64,000 nt of DNA from Cristatella mucedo (Eukaryota; Bryozoa; Phylactolaemata; Cristatellidae), in NCBI GenBank assembly GCA_009760855.2, contig WPIO01000055.1, forward strand, positions 1,976,501 through 2,040,500, read 5' to 3'. The notes beneath the pieces were generated by a model. It saw only the letters and a program-made list of their open reading frames with translations. It did no database searches and was not told the origin of the DNA. Made by a program: the position numbers and the translations under genes. This document shows positions 1 to 10,600 of this stretch, in pieces; position 1 is the stretch's first letter, and each line of letters starts with the position of its first letter.

Positions 1-582
1 GAAAGTGGGAAGCATAGCAGAGTTAGGAGAGCAGTTGAGGTAGTGAGTAGCATAGAAGTAGCAGTTCAGGACCGCTGAAAAAGATGTGCCATAGTCGGCA
101 GTTGGAGAGTAGATGTCGTTGCGTAAGAATTGTGGAAGCGAGTTCCACAGTCTAGGACCTGCAGAGCTAAAGCTTCTGTCGCCAACTGTCTTTAAGCGGA
201 GGAATGGGACAGCTAATTTATTGTCCACACAGGACCTGAGGGCGCGAACAGGCTGAAACTGGTGCAGCAGTTCAGCTAGGTACGAAGGAGCCAAGCCGTG
301 GCGGGCCTTGTGGGTCAGCGTAAGAACTTTGCTCTGTATCCTTTGCTCAACCGGCAACCATCCTAGCTCTTTCAGCAGAGGTGACACGTGCTCAAACCGC
401 TGGGACTTGAAGACCAGCCTTGCAGCCACATTCATAGTCCGCTGTAGTGGCATAATAGCTTTCTTTCGCAGCCCAGCCAGAAGGGAATTACAATAATCAA
501 GCCGAGACAGAACTAAAGAGCTAGTTAAATTCTTTACAAGCCACTGTGGGAGACAGCTTCTAATCTTGGATAGGGATCGGAT
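1..582 (-). mobile_element. LINE-B 3' fragment
   Basis: Read on the - strand, this gives the C-terminal part of a CR1/L2-like reverse transcriptase: the SRLDYCNSLLAG-type segment, VSPLLKELGWLPVEQRI, GDRSFSSAGPRLWNSLP and the following terminal region. It matches the + strand LINE-B at 18974-19500. It is truncated by the window edge and has no intact ORF. Confidence 0.85.
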
Positions 583-602
583 GTGATGGCTAGTTGTAGA
601 TC

Positions 603-730
603 GTGGGCTCCGAACATCGTGGGCTCCGAACATCGTGGGCTCCGAACATCGTGGGCTCCGAAAATCGTGGGCTCCGAACATCGTGGGCTCCGAACATCGT
701 GGGCTCAGAACATCGTGGGCTCCGAACATG
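603..730 (+). repeat. 16-base tandem minisatellite
   Basis: Eight copies of a 16-base unit (GTGGGCTCCGAACATC) with one or two substitutions, followed by degenerate units that continue into the next repeat. The Trp/Ala/Pro-rich ORFs here are repeat translation only. Confidence 0.95.
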
Positions 731-954
731 GGCTCCGTACACGCACCAGCGAACGCACGCTGGGTACACACGCATGGAACGAGTGCTACGATCATGCTAC
801 CCAAACTCTACGAACACGCGCTAGGCTTGGACCGCACGACGATCGCTATATACACGCATTTCGTACACACCCGAAACGCGAATTACGTATGGGCGCTACG
901 AACACTCATTATGTATATGCCCTACACTACGTACACGCGCTTCGAACACCCGCT
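731..954 (+). repeat. Degenerate intermediate minisatellite
   Basis: Loosely repeated words such as CGCTACGAACAC and TACACACGC share parts of both the upstream GGCTCCGAACA unit and the downstream CACGTGCAC unit. It looks like a decayed middle of one continuous array. Confidence 0.6.
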
Positions 955-1190
955 CGAGCCACGCCACGTGCTCATGCCACGTGCAGGCATTATGCGAACG
1001 CCCCACGTGCACTCGCCATGTGCACTCGCTACGTGCACGTCCCCACGTGCACTCGCCACGTGCACTCGCTACGTGCACGCCCCACGTGCACTCGCCACGT
1101 GCACGCCCCCACGTGCTCACGCCACGTGCACGAGCCACGTGCACGCCCCCACGTGCTCACGCCACGTGCACGAGCCACGTGCAGCGACGC
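955..1190 (+). repeat. CACGTG-containing minisatellite
   Basis: Tandem 12-14 base units around CCACGTGCACTCG, with 13 perfect CACGTG palindromes in about 230 bases. CACGTG is the bHLH-Zip (Myc/Max/USF) E-box, but nothing here shows that the array is regulatory. Confidence 0.9.
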
Positions 1191-1349
1191 CGAAAACAGA
1201 TGCGCTGCGGCCGCGCCCTGGGAACCAAGAAGCGGCCCGGCCCATCAAAGGCGGGCCAAGCTACGTCGAAGGCAAGCCAGCGGGAAGCTGCTGAGGGCCA
1301 GCCTGCCATTAAACCAGATCGGCCTTTGTATTTCGTGGCGCACTAGCTG

Positions 1350-2795
1350 AACTCATATATCGAAATCTCACACCTTGCTAGTAAGTTCCAGTCTGGCTTT
1401 AGAGCTAATCACTCCACAGAGTCAGCATTGCTTCGGGTATACCACGAACTACTTAGGAATGCAGACGTGAGTAGAGTGTCTCTGTTCATTTTGCTCGATC
1501 TTTCGGCAGCTTTTGATACCATCGATCACAAAGTTGTTCTAGAGCACTTCTCATCTCGCCTGGGCATCACTGGCAGTGCTCTGCAGTGGTTCAGGTCCTA
1601 TCTCAGTGGGAGACTCCAGAGTATTGACGAGAATGGACAAAGATCATCTGAAGTACCTCTGAAATATGGAGTACCTCAGGGCTCCGTGCTAGGTCCGGTT
1701 CTTTTCACGGTTTATACTCTCCCTCTTGCCGATGTGATTGCCAAGCACAATGTAGGCTTTCACTTCTATATGGATGACACTCAGTTGTGCCTTTGCTTTG
1801 ATCCATCCCAGCCTTCGAGCACCTCGAATTCTCTCAACTCACTTGCTGCACGTATTGATGACATCCGCACATGGATGGCAGCAAATTTTCTAAAACTTAA
1901 CGATGATAAAACTAACTTACTAGTTATGGGCAAACCCAGTGTGATTCACAAGGCTGACGCTCAAAATTGGCTCTGCCAGCATATCTCGTGTCGAATCAGC
2001 TCGAAATCTAGGTGTCATATGTCAAAGCGACCTCTCGTTAGACGACCATATCAGCTCCACAGTCAAATCTGCCTATTTCCAACTTCATAACATTGCTAAA
2101 ATTCGGGCTTGTTTAGATAAGGATACCACGTCCAAGTTAATCCATGCATTCGTGACATCCCCTCTCGACTTCTGCAACTCACTGCTTACAGGCCTATCAG
2201 CATGTGCGATCAGGCGATTGCCGCTGATGCAAAAATCCACGGCTAGGCTTGTCTGTCGTCAGCGTCGCAGTTGCCACGTTACACCACTTCTCGCCGACCT
2301 GCACTGGCTACCAGTCAAGCAACGGATTGACTTCAAGGTTTTGTCGCTCATTTTTAGGTCACTTCATTCTTTGGCTCCAGCCTATCTCTTAGATATACTC
2401 CCCCATTAGGTCAAGCATCGTACCACCCGCTTTTCGGAATCCAGCAGTCTACAAATACCTCGTACAAACTTCAAATCCTTTGGAGACCGTGCATTTAGTT
2501 CGTATGCTCCCAAAGCCTGGAACTCCCCCTCGACCTGCGTCAGAACATCCCTGACCTGACCACATTTAAAAAGAACTTAAAAACACCTCTTTTTAGGAAA
2601 GCATTTAGTGGGTCCCTGTGATTCGTCCTTGATGTGCTTGTGCGTGCTGACACTGTGCATGCTGCCACTAACCACATTTGCATGCATCCCCTGTGCATGT
2701 CACCCCTAACCATGTTATTCATTTTGTTTGTTTATCAATCATGATATTGCTCACCATTCAATTGCATTTCCCATTGCAGCAAATGTAAAGCGCCT

Positions 2796-2847
<52 letters not shown>

Positions 2848-2900
2848 AGTTCTCTGAGGGCGCTTTATCAAGTACATTAATATTATTATTATTATTATTA
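1350..2900 (+). mobile_element. LINE-A copy, reverse transcriptase to 3' tail
   Basis: This is the longest + strand LINE-A copy. It begins near the FRANHSTESALLRVYHELL segment. An RT frame at 1428-2090 shows LDLSAAFDTIDH (motif A), YGVPQGSVLGP (motif B) and FYMDDTQL (motif C; YMDD rather than the usual YADD). The frame then shifts, and C-terminal pieces follow at 2152-2409 and beyond. The 3' end is a stem-loop interrupted by (GA)n, then (ATT)n. It is a CR1/L2-type non-LTR element, dead through frameshifts, with no endonuclease present (5' truncated). Confidence 0.92.
2797..2844 (+). repeat. (GA)n inside LINE-A 3' stem-loop
   Basis: About 24 GA units replace the AGAAAGAGA arm of the LINE-A tail hairpin. 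The other arm (TTCTCTGAGGGCGC) follows directly. Confidence 0.9.
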
Positions 2901-3039
2901 TCACTTTTACGTCCTCGCAATTCTCTCACTCAGCCTGACCTATCGGAGACGCTTCGTCGGTAGGCTTCGCATCGTATTCGCCGACTGATTCCGATTTTCT
3001 AGTCGCTCGGCTGTGCGTATAACTCAAAATTCTAAACTC

Positions 3040-3445
3040 AAATTGTGCTTGTATGACCGCGCCTTCAGCTTTTGTATGCTCGCGAAGTCTGCAGCTCACT
3101 CCCGACTTAGCACCATGACATCCCCTGTCTTGGTGGAACTTAAGCAGAAACTGAAAACCGACCTGTTCTTTATATAATTTGCTCGTTCTGCGAGATTTGT
3201 CATTTGTGCTTTGTCATTTCTGCTCACCGCCGACCTGCGCTGGCCTCCCATCATGCAGCCTGCATCCGACATGCGACATCGCTCTGCGCGAGCTGTCATT
3301 TGTTAGCTTACTTATGTTAAAATTTAAATTTTTTATTATTACTCATCATTTGACATATTTCTTTTCCAGCGTATTTAAAGTGTCTAGAAAGTGGTTCGCT
3401 TCTCTTTTGGAGCCAAAACGCTTATAATTATCATCCTTATTATTA
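3040..3445 (+). mobile_element. Diverged LINE-A-like 3' fragment
   Basis: The + strand gives DRAFSFCMLAKS and LKQKLKTDLF, the typical CR1/L2 C-terminal ending. A decayed stem-loop (GTCTAGAAAGTG ... TTGGAGCC) and TTATTATTA follow. Confidence 0.6.
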
Positions 3446-3449
3446 CTAC

Positions 3450-4000
3450 ATCAAACATCGAGTACTCTCTGATCCACTCAGAGTCACTTCGCTGGAGTCT
3501 GCAGCGACTAAAGCAGCATGTCTAGTGCAAAAGGTAGCTTTTAAAAAACAATGACAGTCTGAATGTTTTATTTACGCCAACTAGAGTTTTCAGAAGATTT
3601 GAATAGAGGGACTCGTTAACGCCACGCTAAAGCCGACACGCATCCAATGGATACTACAACGTTCTGAGGCTAGTGGCAACCGATTAAAATGCTGTAGTGC
3701 TTGTTTTGTGCTGGCTAACCTGCTATCGTGCAAGAATGGAAAATGGCAATTAAACCAATCACCTCTTCAAACTTACGAGGTCCGCGATAACCGAGCAAAA
3801 AAGTCTGCATCAACTTGTAATAACATTGTAATTAGCGAAGCGCCTTGACACTTACGTGTGACACTGTGACGCCTCACCTGTGGCCAATAGTTGAACCGTT
3901 GAAGCAGCGCAGCGTCAGGCCACTAATGCAGGTTATGTTTCGTGTTGCCTGCTGCGATTGATTGATTGGGCTCTCATATATGTTGCCCTTTGAAAATAAT
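3450..4000. other. Unassigned intergenic sequence
   Basis: I see no coding frame, repeat or RNA signature here. Confidence 0.5.
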
Positions 4001-4869
4001 CAAGGAGAGTCTCGTTTACCACGCACGTGCGCCCGCTGTGTCTCAGTGAGACTCCGACACGAACAGCCGCCGCCGGAGCTACTATTATACCGCACTGCAC
4101 GATCGCATTCGAAGCGCCAAGTCACTATTCACCCTCGCCGTAAGTGGATGAAAGAAACTCGGCTAGCGGATCGCGAGGTGAGCTTTTGGCAGCTGGCAGG
4201 GGGCCGACCAGACGACTCATCGTTCGCCGGAATGAAACTAGGTCGTAAGGTAGGAGTCAGTTGAGTGTCCGAGACGCTATCAAAACCGGATGGCGGTGGA
4301 GATGGCGGCATTCGAGCAGATGTCAAATGCTGGCAGCTGAATTCCTCGACGAGCATTCTCGCAGCCGCGCTTATAGTCGCGACCTGCCCTGGGCGGCGGG
4401 TCCGGCAAATCCGTCAAAATTCCACTCCGGGGTGGTGGGGGGTGATGCTGGTGTCGGCTGCTCTCCAGACGTCTAGCGAGCGGCGGTCTTCGACCTCGCT
4501 TCGACCTCTCGTCGTCGCCAGCGCGTCGAACGTAGCCGGCCCGCCTTCGCTCGAGGCTTCCGGCTCGGTGCGCAGACGGACTCGGCGGCCGAGGGGCGAG
4601 CCGCTCGAGTAGACGACGACGCGGAGGGGGCGAACGAATCGCGAGATTTGCGAGAAACCGCGAGAACGAATCCGCCGCCGCCACGGCTAGCAAAGCTGGC
4701 CGTCGGCCACCTGCGCCGGCCACCCGAAGGCGACCTAGGTCGTCACTACGGCGCACACGAAGCCGCCGCCCGCGCGAGCGCCGTCAGCAGCAGCGATCCG
4801 CTGCGTTCGTTCCGCTGCGAAGCGAAAGAAATCCTGCTCGAAATCCTGCTCCTTTCTTTGACTGCGCAC
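4000..4869. other. CpG-rich unassigned sequence
   Basis: GC- and CpG-rich, with overlapping Arg/Pro/Ala/Ser frames on both strands (for example 4265-4612 + and 4280-4756 -). These look like compositional open frames rather than genes. A CpG-rich promoter region is possible, but no downstream exon is visible. Confidence 0.4.
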
Positions 4870-4959
4870 GACAGCGAGCTCTGCGACAGCGAGCTCTGCG
4901 ACAGCGAGCTCTGCGACAGCGAGCTCTGCGACAGCGAGCTCTGCGACAGCGAGCTCTGC
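4870..4959 (+). repeat. 15-base tandem repeat, 6 copies
   Basis: Six perfect copies of GACAGCGAGCTCTGC. The 15-base period keeps frame, giving DSELC repeats, but there is no supporting gene structure. Confidence 0.95.
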
Positions 4960-5029
4960 GAAAATTTCGCTCGCAAGATTTCACTTGCGCTGGCACGGCC
5001 GCAATCTCGCGCAATGCGCTGCAAAAAAT

Positions 5030-5515
5030 TTCTCCGACACACTCCCCCATCAGGCCGAGCATCGTACCACCCCGCTTTTCCGAATCCAACAGTCTGGAAA
5101 TACCTCGTACAAAACTTCGAATCCTTTGGAGACCGTGCATTTAGTTCGTACGCTCCCAAAGTCTGGAACTCCCCCCCTCCCGACCTGCTTCAGAACATCC
5201 CCTGACCTGACCACATTTAAAAGGAACTTAAAAACACACCTATTTAGGACAGCATTTGGTGGGTCTCTGTGATTCGTCATTCACGTGCTTATGCGTGCTG
5301 ACACTGTGCATGCTGCCACTAACCACATTTGCATGCCGACCCTGTGCATGTCACCCCTAACCGTGTCATTCATTTTGTCTGTTTTTCAAGCATGATTTGA
5401 CTTACCATTCAATTGCATTTCACTTTACAGCAAATGTAAAGCTTCTAGAGAGAGATTAAGTTCTCTGAGGGCGCTTTATCAAGTAAATTATTATTATTAT
5501 TATTATTATTATGAA
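5030..5515 (+). mobile_element. LINE-A 3' fragment
   Basis: It carries the ETVHLVRTLPKSGT / GDRAFSSYAPKVWNSPP region in shifted frames, then FKRNLKTHLFRTAFGGSL, the 3' UTR and the stem-loop (TCTAGAGAGAGATTAAGTTC), and ends in (ATT)n. Confidence 0.9.
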
Positions 5516-5943
5516 AATTGACTGCAATAGCGGGGCCAATGCCGCAATCCACTCCAATCCACCGTAAAAAAGACTAGAAATAGACTGCGCCAACTGCTCC
5601 GATTTGTATTGCACATCAAAGCACACTGTATTGTGTGCACAAGCACTAATAATTTTAAAATGTGCATCCGCGAACTTTGGCAATGCGCGGCTCTCGCCCG
5701 AAATGACCTGGGAAATATCGCAATCCACTCTAATCTACTGCAAATCACACTCAAATCGCCGGCGTGAAGCTCTAATGTATATTGCATATAAGACTAGACT
5801 CATTTCAAAGTGCACCCAAAAAATGTCACTCTCTTGTGCATACGCGTTTTTATGCAATACACTGCAATCGACTGCGACGGCCTAATCTCATACTGCAATC
5901 CTCCGCAAAGTGACCAGAACGCGTACGCTAGAAGCTCTAATTA

Positions 5944-6420
5944 CCGCATTTTTAAGTGCATTAGTCGCACTTTTTCGAATTGTTTTTTAAATGAAACTGG
6001 GACTTGTTTACTGCAAGTCAAAAAATGTCTTAATTCAAAAACCACTCCTTGCCTACCTATCTAGACTGCTCAACTTCTTCATGCGTGATTAACTAGTTTA
6101 CACATGCTTTACTTTACCTGACCATAAACCCTAAAATTGTATATTTCAAGCGCACTGGATGGAACAAAAGATGATGTAATCTATGAGGGAAGTGATGACT
6201 CAGACATTGACTATGCTGCAGAAGACTATGAAGATGTTAGCAGTGATAACGATGTTGAGTTTCTTGCTAACTGTGATAATTAAAGACAACTTATGTTAAA
6301 ACGAGATGAGCTATATATTTAGTAATGATATTGTTCAATGAAAACCTTTTCAAAAAATTGTGTCCGTAAATTTAGGGTGCGATTTATACTTGAATGCGAC
6401 TTACAATCGTAAAAATACGG
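5944..6420 (+). mobile_element. pogo/Tigger-like deletion derivative with terminal inverted repeats
   Basis: The ends are CCGCATTTTTA...AGTCGCAC and, reversed, CCGTATTTTTA...AGTCGCAT. They are flanked by TA at 5942-5943 and 6421-6422, as expected for Tc1/mariner/pogo elements. Inside, on +, an ORF ending at about 6282 reads ALDGTKDDVIYEG and then a highly acidic tail, resembling the C-terminal tail of pogo/Tigger transposases. The DDE core is missing, so it is non-autonomous. Confidence 0.72.
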
Positions 6421-6629
6421 TATGATTGCACGCTGCACTACTCTTTGGTCATTGTGTAATCGTACAATTTCACTATAATTGTCTCGACCATTTTGCACCT
6501 ACATAGAGCACCGCAATCTCCATTAAAAGGCCAGAAAGCGTACACTGTAAGCTCCAATAGCGATCGCATAATGCTCTAATCTTCGGTCACTGAGTAATCA
6601 CACAATTTCACTACAATTGCCTCAACCAT

Positions 6630-6752
6630 TCTGTAGGAATAACAATAATACATTGTATAAAGCGTGCTCAGAGAACTCAATCTCTTTCTAGGCACTTCAT
6701 ATTTGCTGAAGAGGAAACACGATCGAATGGTTACTGGTAGTTAGTGGTAGCA
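6630..6752 (-). mobile_element. LINE-A 3' tail fragment
   Basis: The reversed tail with GAGAACTCAATCTCTTTCTAG and GATCGAATGG is shared with other LINE-A 3' UTRs. Confidence 0.8.
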
Positions 6753-7419
6753 ATGCACTACAATCGACTTCAATTGCCCCAGCCAATACCGCTATCAACA
6801 ACAATCCTATGCAAAATGTCCTGATTGGTTTCTCAATGCTCCAATTTTGAATAAATTTTACAAAGCATACTGTTTAAAGTGCAACCGGGTCATTTTAACG
6901 CATTGTGCTCGTAAAATCTCGGGCAATGAATACCAATCTACGGCAACGGCTTGGCTCGAAGTAACAATCCACTACAATCTGGGGCAAATAAACCACAAAT
7001 TGAATTTGCGAATCTCCAATTGTCATTGAATATAACATTTCATTGTGTTCAAAGTGAAACCTTAGAGTGTTTTCAAGCTGTTGGGCTTGTTAATTGTCAA
7101 TAATGCACGGAAACCCTCAGTAATGGTGGGGGTCAATACTGCAATCCGTGGAGAATCGACAAGATGGGCACCGCGGAACTGCAACTGTCTTTCCACCTAA
7201 CACCTAAATTCACGCGCAAATAATTTGCACCCATCGTACGTGTTCAATCGACGGTAAAACATGGCAATCGACGGCACTGACCTGGCTATAGTGGTCCGTT
7301 ACAAATAGATCGACAGTTGCTGCGAGAGGCTCCAATTTTTCTTTTGTATTGCAGCATACTGTACGTACAAAAAATGCAGCCAACACTTTTAAACAATCGA
7401 GAACGTACAGTTGACTAAC

Positions 7420-7510
7420 CGCCTTCTTTCTAGCTTATGCAGAGTGCCTGAAAGAGATTTAGCTCTCTTAAGGCGCTTTGCAAATTTCGCTTATTATAAT
7501 TACTGCCTGG
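7420..7510 (+). mobile_element. LINE-A/SINE-B type 3' tail
   Basis: A stem-loop GTGCCTGAAAGAGATTTAGC ... AAGGCGCTT is followed by an AT-rich end. Too little remains to say which element it came from. Confidence 0.6.
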
Positions 7511-8135
7511 CAAGTTCGACGCTAAACATGGCGTAAGGTGCAGTAGTCCAAGCAGCTGCTGCCACTCAGCGATCTTATAAAGCTGCTGGTGGTTCTCAAA
7601 AGCCCTCGTAAGTGCAGTTCTTGGCTGTAAAAAGCTCCTCCGACAGTCGTGTGGCTGACCGATCATCCGATTTACGAGATTTATATCGTCTCAGAAGATA
7701 TTGTAATACGTAAGGATGAAAAAAGAATGTGTCTTATCATCCACAGAGTTAAACCAGCTACCTCCGCAACCAGTGGCTGAAATCACACCTGGCCGCACTC
7801 ATTTACCTAACTGCTTCGACTACAGGTTAGGCGTGCAAGTGGTGAGCGCCAGAACTAACTACACCGAGGATTTTTTCAAGTTTTGGTTTTCGGTGCTCTA
7901 GCATAGGGATCCCGAGGTTGGTGTGTTTACTCAGGTGACCTAAGCTGTGCCTTACCTAGCCTACGATGCGCTCTCGAAAGCCGTTCTTCTGGTTAAGTAT
8001 GCGGTTTACACTGACACAGAACTGTATTAGCTGCCTGCGTTCACTCGTGCACAAGTCCTTGTTTCCAGCAGCAAATCGTGGCCAATGCTCCGGCTGAAGG
8101 AGACGGACGCTGTCAACACACCTCGTGCCGGAGAA
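7511..8135. other. Unassigned intergenic sequence
   Basis: Short ORFs (7716-7901 +, 7956-8159 -) without domain, splice or composition support. Confidence 0.5.
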
Positions 8136-8845
8136 ATAATAATTATAATAATAATGCACTTGATAAAGCGCCCTCAGAGAACTTAATCTCTTTCTAGGCG
8201 CTTTACATTTGCTGCAAAGGGAAATGCGATTGAATGGTAAGTCAAATCATGCTTAAAAAATGAATAATATGGTTAAGGGTGACATGCACAGGGTCAGCAT
8301 GCAAATGTGGTTAGTGGCAGCATGCACAGTGTCAGCACGCATAAGAACGTCAAGGACGAATCACAGGGAATTCAATAAATGCTGTCCTAAATAGGTGTGG
8401 TTTTAAGTTCCTTTTAAATGTGGTCAGGTCAGGGGATGTTCTGACGCAGGTCGGGAGGCAGTTCCAGGCTTTGGGAGCGTACGAACTAAATGCACGGTCT
8501 CCAAAGGATTTAAGGTTTGTACGAGGTATTTCTAGACTGTTGGATTCCGAAAAGCGGTTGGTACGATGTTTGGCCTGATGGGGTAGTATATCTGACAGGT
8601 AGGCTGGAGCCATAGAATGAAGGGACCTAAAAGTGAGCGATAAAACCTTGAAGTCAATCCGTTGCTTGACTGGTAGCCATCGCAGGTCGGCGAGAAGTGG
8701 AGTAATGTGGCAACTGCGACGCTCACGACAGACGAGCCTAGCTGCAGAGTTGTGCACCAGCTGCAATCGCCTGATCGCACATGCTGGTAGGCCAGTAAGC
8801 AGTGAGTTGCAGAAGTCGAGACGAGATGCCACGAATGCAGGGACC
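8136..8845 (-). mobile_element. LINE-A 3' copy
   Basis: (AAT)n and the tail stem-loop are at the left end. The - strand then gives RTAFIEF, FKRNLKPHLF, GDRAFSSYAPKAWNCLP, SCHITPLLADLRWLPVKQRI and SRLDFCNSLLTGLPACAIRR. It is 5' truncated before the RT catalytic motifs. Confidence 0.92.
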
Positions 8846-9224
8846 CGAAAAGGTTGCCATGCAACGCAGGAGGTGTCAGTAGTGCCGCTAGTTTCCTTTG
8901 AGCTGCAAAGCACCGCAAGCTGGGCTCAGTCTGCCCACCCTACGAGTGTCCGCCGTACTGGATCCAGGCCGTCTGCGCTGCTTGTTCAAACCTCGATAAA
9001 AGCTGCCGAGATTTCTACTTACATATCACGCACAAGCGTAGCCATACATGAGCTCGCGGCCTGCGCAAGCATTTCGCAAGGCAAGAAAGACGAACACGCG
9101 CTCCTTGACTCTCACTTGGGGGGCTCTCAATGCCAGCATCTCACCTCGGGCTCGGCCACAGCAATGGCAACTGGACATTATGATTTGACAATGGTTTGCC
9201 AGGGTGCGGCCAACAGGGTCTGGC
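8846..9224. other. Unassigned sequence between repeats
   Basis: I see no recognisable feature. The + frame across it is read-through from the antisense of LINE-A. Confidence 0.45.
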
Positions 9225-9684
9225 CATAGCGGTCCGTTACAAATAGATCAACAGCTGCTGCGAGAGGCTCCAATTTTTCGTTCGTATTGCAGCACACTGT
9301 ACGCACAAAAAATGCAGCAAAATTCTTTTAAACAATCGAGAACGTACAGTTGAGGGCAGTGCACTGCAATCGACGGCAATGGCCAGGCTTCGACCACAAT
9401 CTGTTTCAGATTGACTAGAAATAGGTTTTTTTTTCGTAGTGCCAATTACCATGCCACATAAAGTTTACTGTGGCCACACATACTTTCAACCCATTGCGCT
9501 CGTTCAATCTCGGGCAATGAATGGCTATCAAAGGCAATGGCCCAGAAAAATACGACAATCTGTGACGAATATAACACGCACCGCCCCAAACAGACGGAAA
9601 GTTTCATGGCGATGCTCCAATTTAGAATTCTCTTTGTGTTACACTCGATTTTTGGTGCTTCCGGAAATTAAAATAACAATAGAA
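9225..9684 (+). repeat. Second block of the ~170-base degenerate repeat
   Basis: GCTCCAATTT-type words near 9267, 9440 and 9614 are spaced about 173 bases apart. The first 135 bases are close to identical to 7288-7415. Confidence 0.7.
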
Positions 9685-10600
9685 TACAATTGATAAAGCA
9701 CCCTCAGAGAACTCGATCTCCATCTGGGCGCTTCACAACTGCTGCAAAGAAAGCTCGGTCAATTGGTTACTGGTTGCATGCGCGATAAACAACAAGAATC
9801 ACATGGTTAGGGTCGACGTGCATAGGGGGTCAACATGCAAATGTGGTTAGTGGCAGCATGCAAAGCGTCAGCACCTATAAGCACATAAAGGGCGAACCAG
9901 AGACCCACTAAATGCTGTCACAAATAGATGCATTTTTAATTTATTTTTAAATGTGGACAAGTCGGGAGATGTCGTGACGCAGGTCGGGAGTGAGTTCTGG
10001 GCTTTGGGGGCATACGAACTAGATGCACGGTCACCAAAGGATTTGAGGTTTGTACGAGTATAGGTAAACAGTTAAATTCCAAATTGCGGGTGGTACGGTG
10101 CTTCTCCTAGTGGGGCAGTAGACCTGATAGGTTGGCTGAAACCAAAGAATGAAGGGACCTAAAATTGAGTGATAAACCTTGAAGTCGATGCTTTGCTTGA
10201 CAGGGAGCCAGTGCAGGTCGGCGAGAAGTGGTGTAACGTGAGAACTGCGACGCTAACGACAGACAAGCCTAGCTGAAGAGTTTTGCACCAGCTGTAAGTG
10301 CCTGATTGCACATGCCGGTAGACCAGCAAGCAGTGAGTTACAAAATTCGAGACGGGATGTCACAAATGCATGGACCAATTTAGATGTGGCATCCCTATTT
10401 AAACAAGCCCAAATTTTAGCAATGCTACGTAGCTGAAAGTAGGCCGACTTTACTGTAGAACTGATGTGGTCGTTCAAGGAAAGGTCAGTTTGGAACATGA
10501 CACCTAGATTTCGTGCAGATTCGACGGGCGATATGCTGGCAGAGCCAATTTTGAGTGTTAGTCTTTCCAATGTCTGAATCACACTTGGTTTGCTCATAAC
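9685..10600 (-). mobile_element. LINE-A copy
   Basis: A decayed tail stem-loop at 9692-9730 leads on the - strand to C-terminal segments and an ORF (10253-10597) containing ARNLGVMFQTDLSLNDHISS and SRLEFCNSLLAGLPACAIRH. It is interrupted at its 5' end by the tail of the next copy. Confidence 0.88.

Larger units (their letters stand above)
5516..7415 (+). repeat. Degenerate tandem repeat, period about 170 bases
   Basis: The word GCTCCAATTT (or GCTCTAATT) recurs near 5596, 5768, 5934, 6551, 6838, 7010 and 7328, at spacings near 165-175 bases or multiples. Recurring CAATCNACTGCAATC words lie between. It is interrupted by a DNA transposon (5944-6420) and a LINE-A tail (6630-6752). Its end (7288-7415) is nearly identical to 9225-9360. 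Confidence 0.65.

Noticed and set aside
4280-4756. Arg/Pro-rich ORFs in the CpG-rich block
   Set aside because: Both strands are open in several frames because of composition. No splice, domain or neighbour support.
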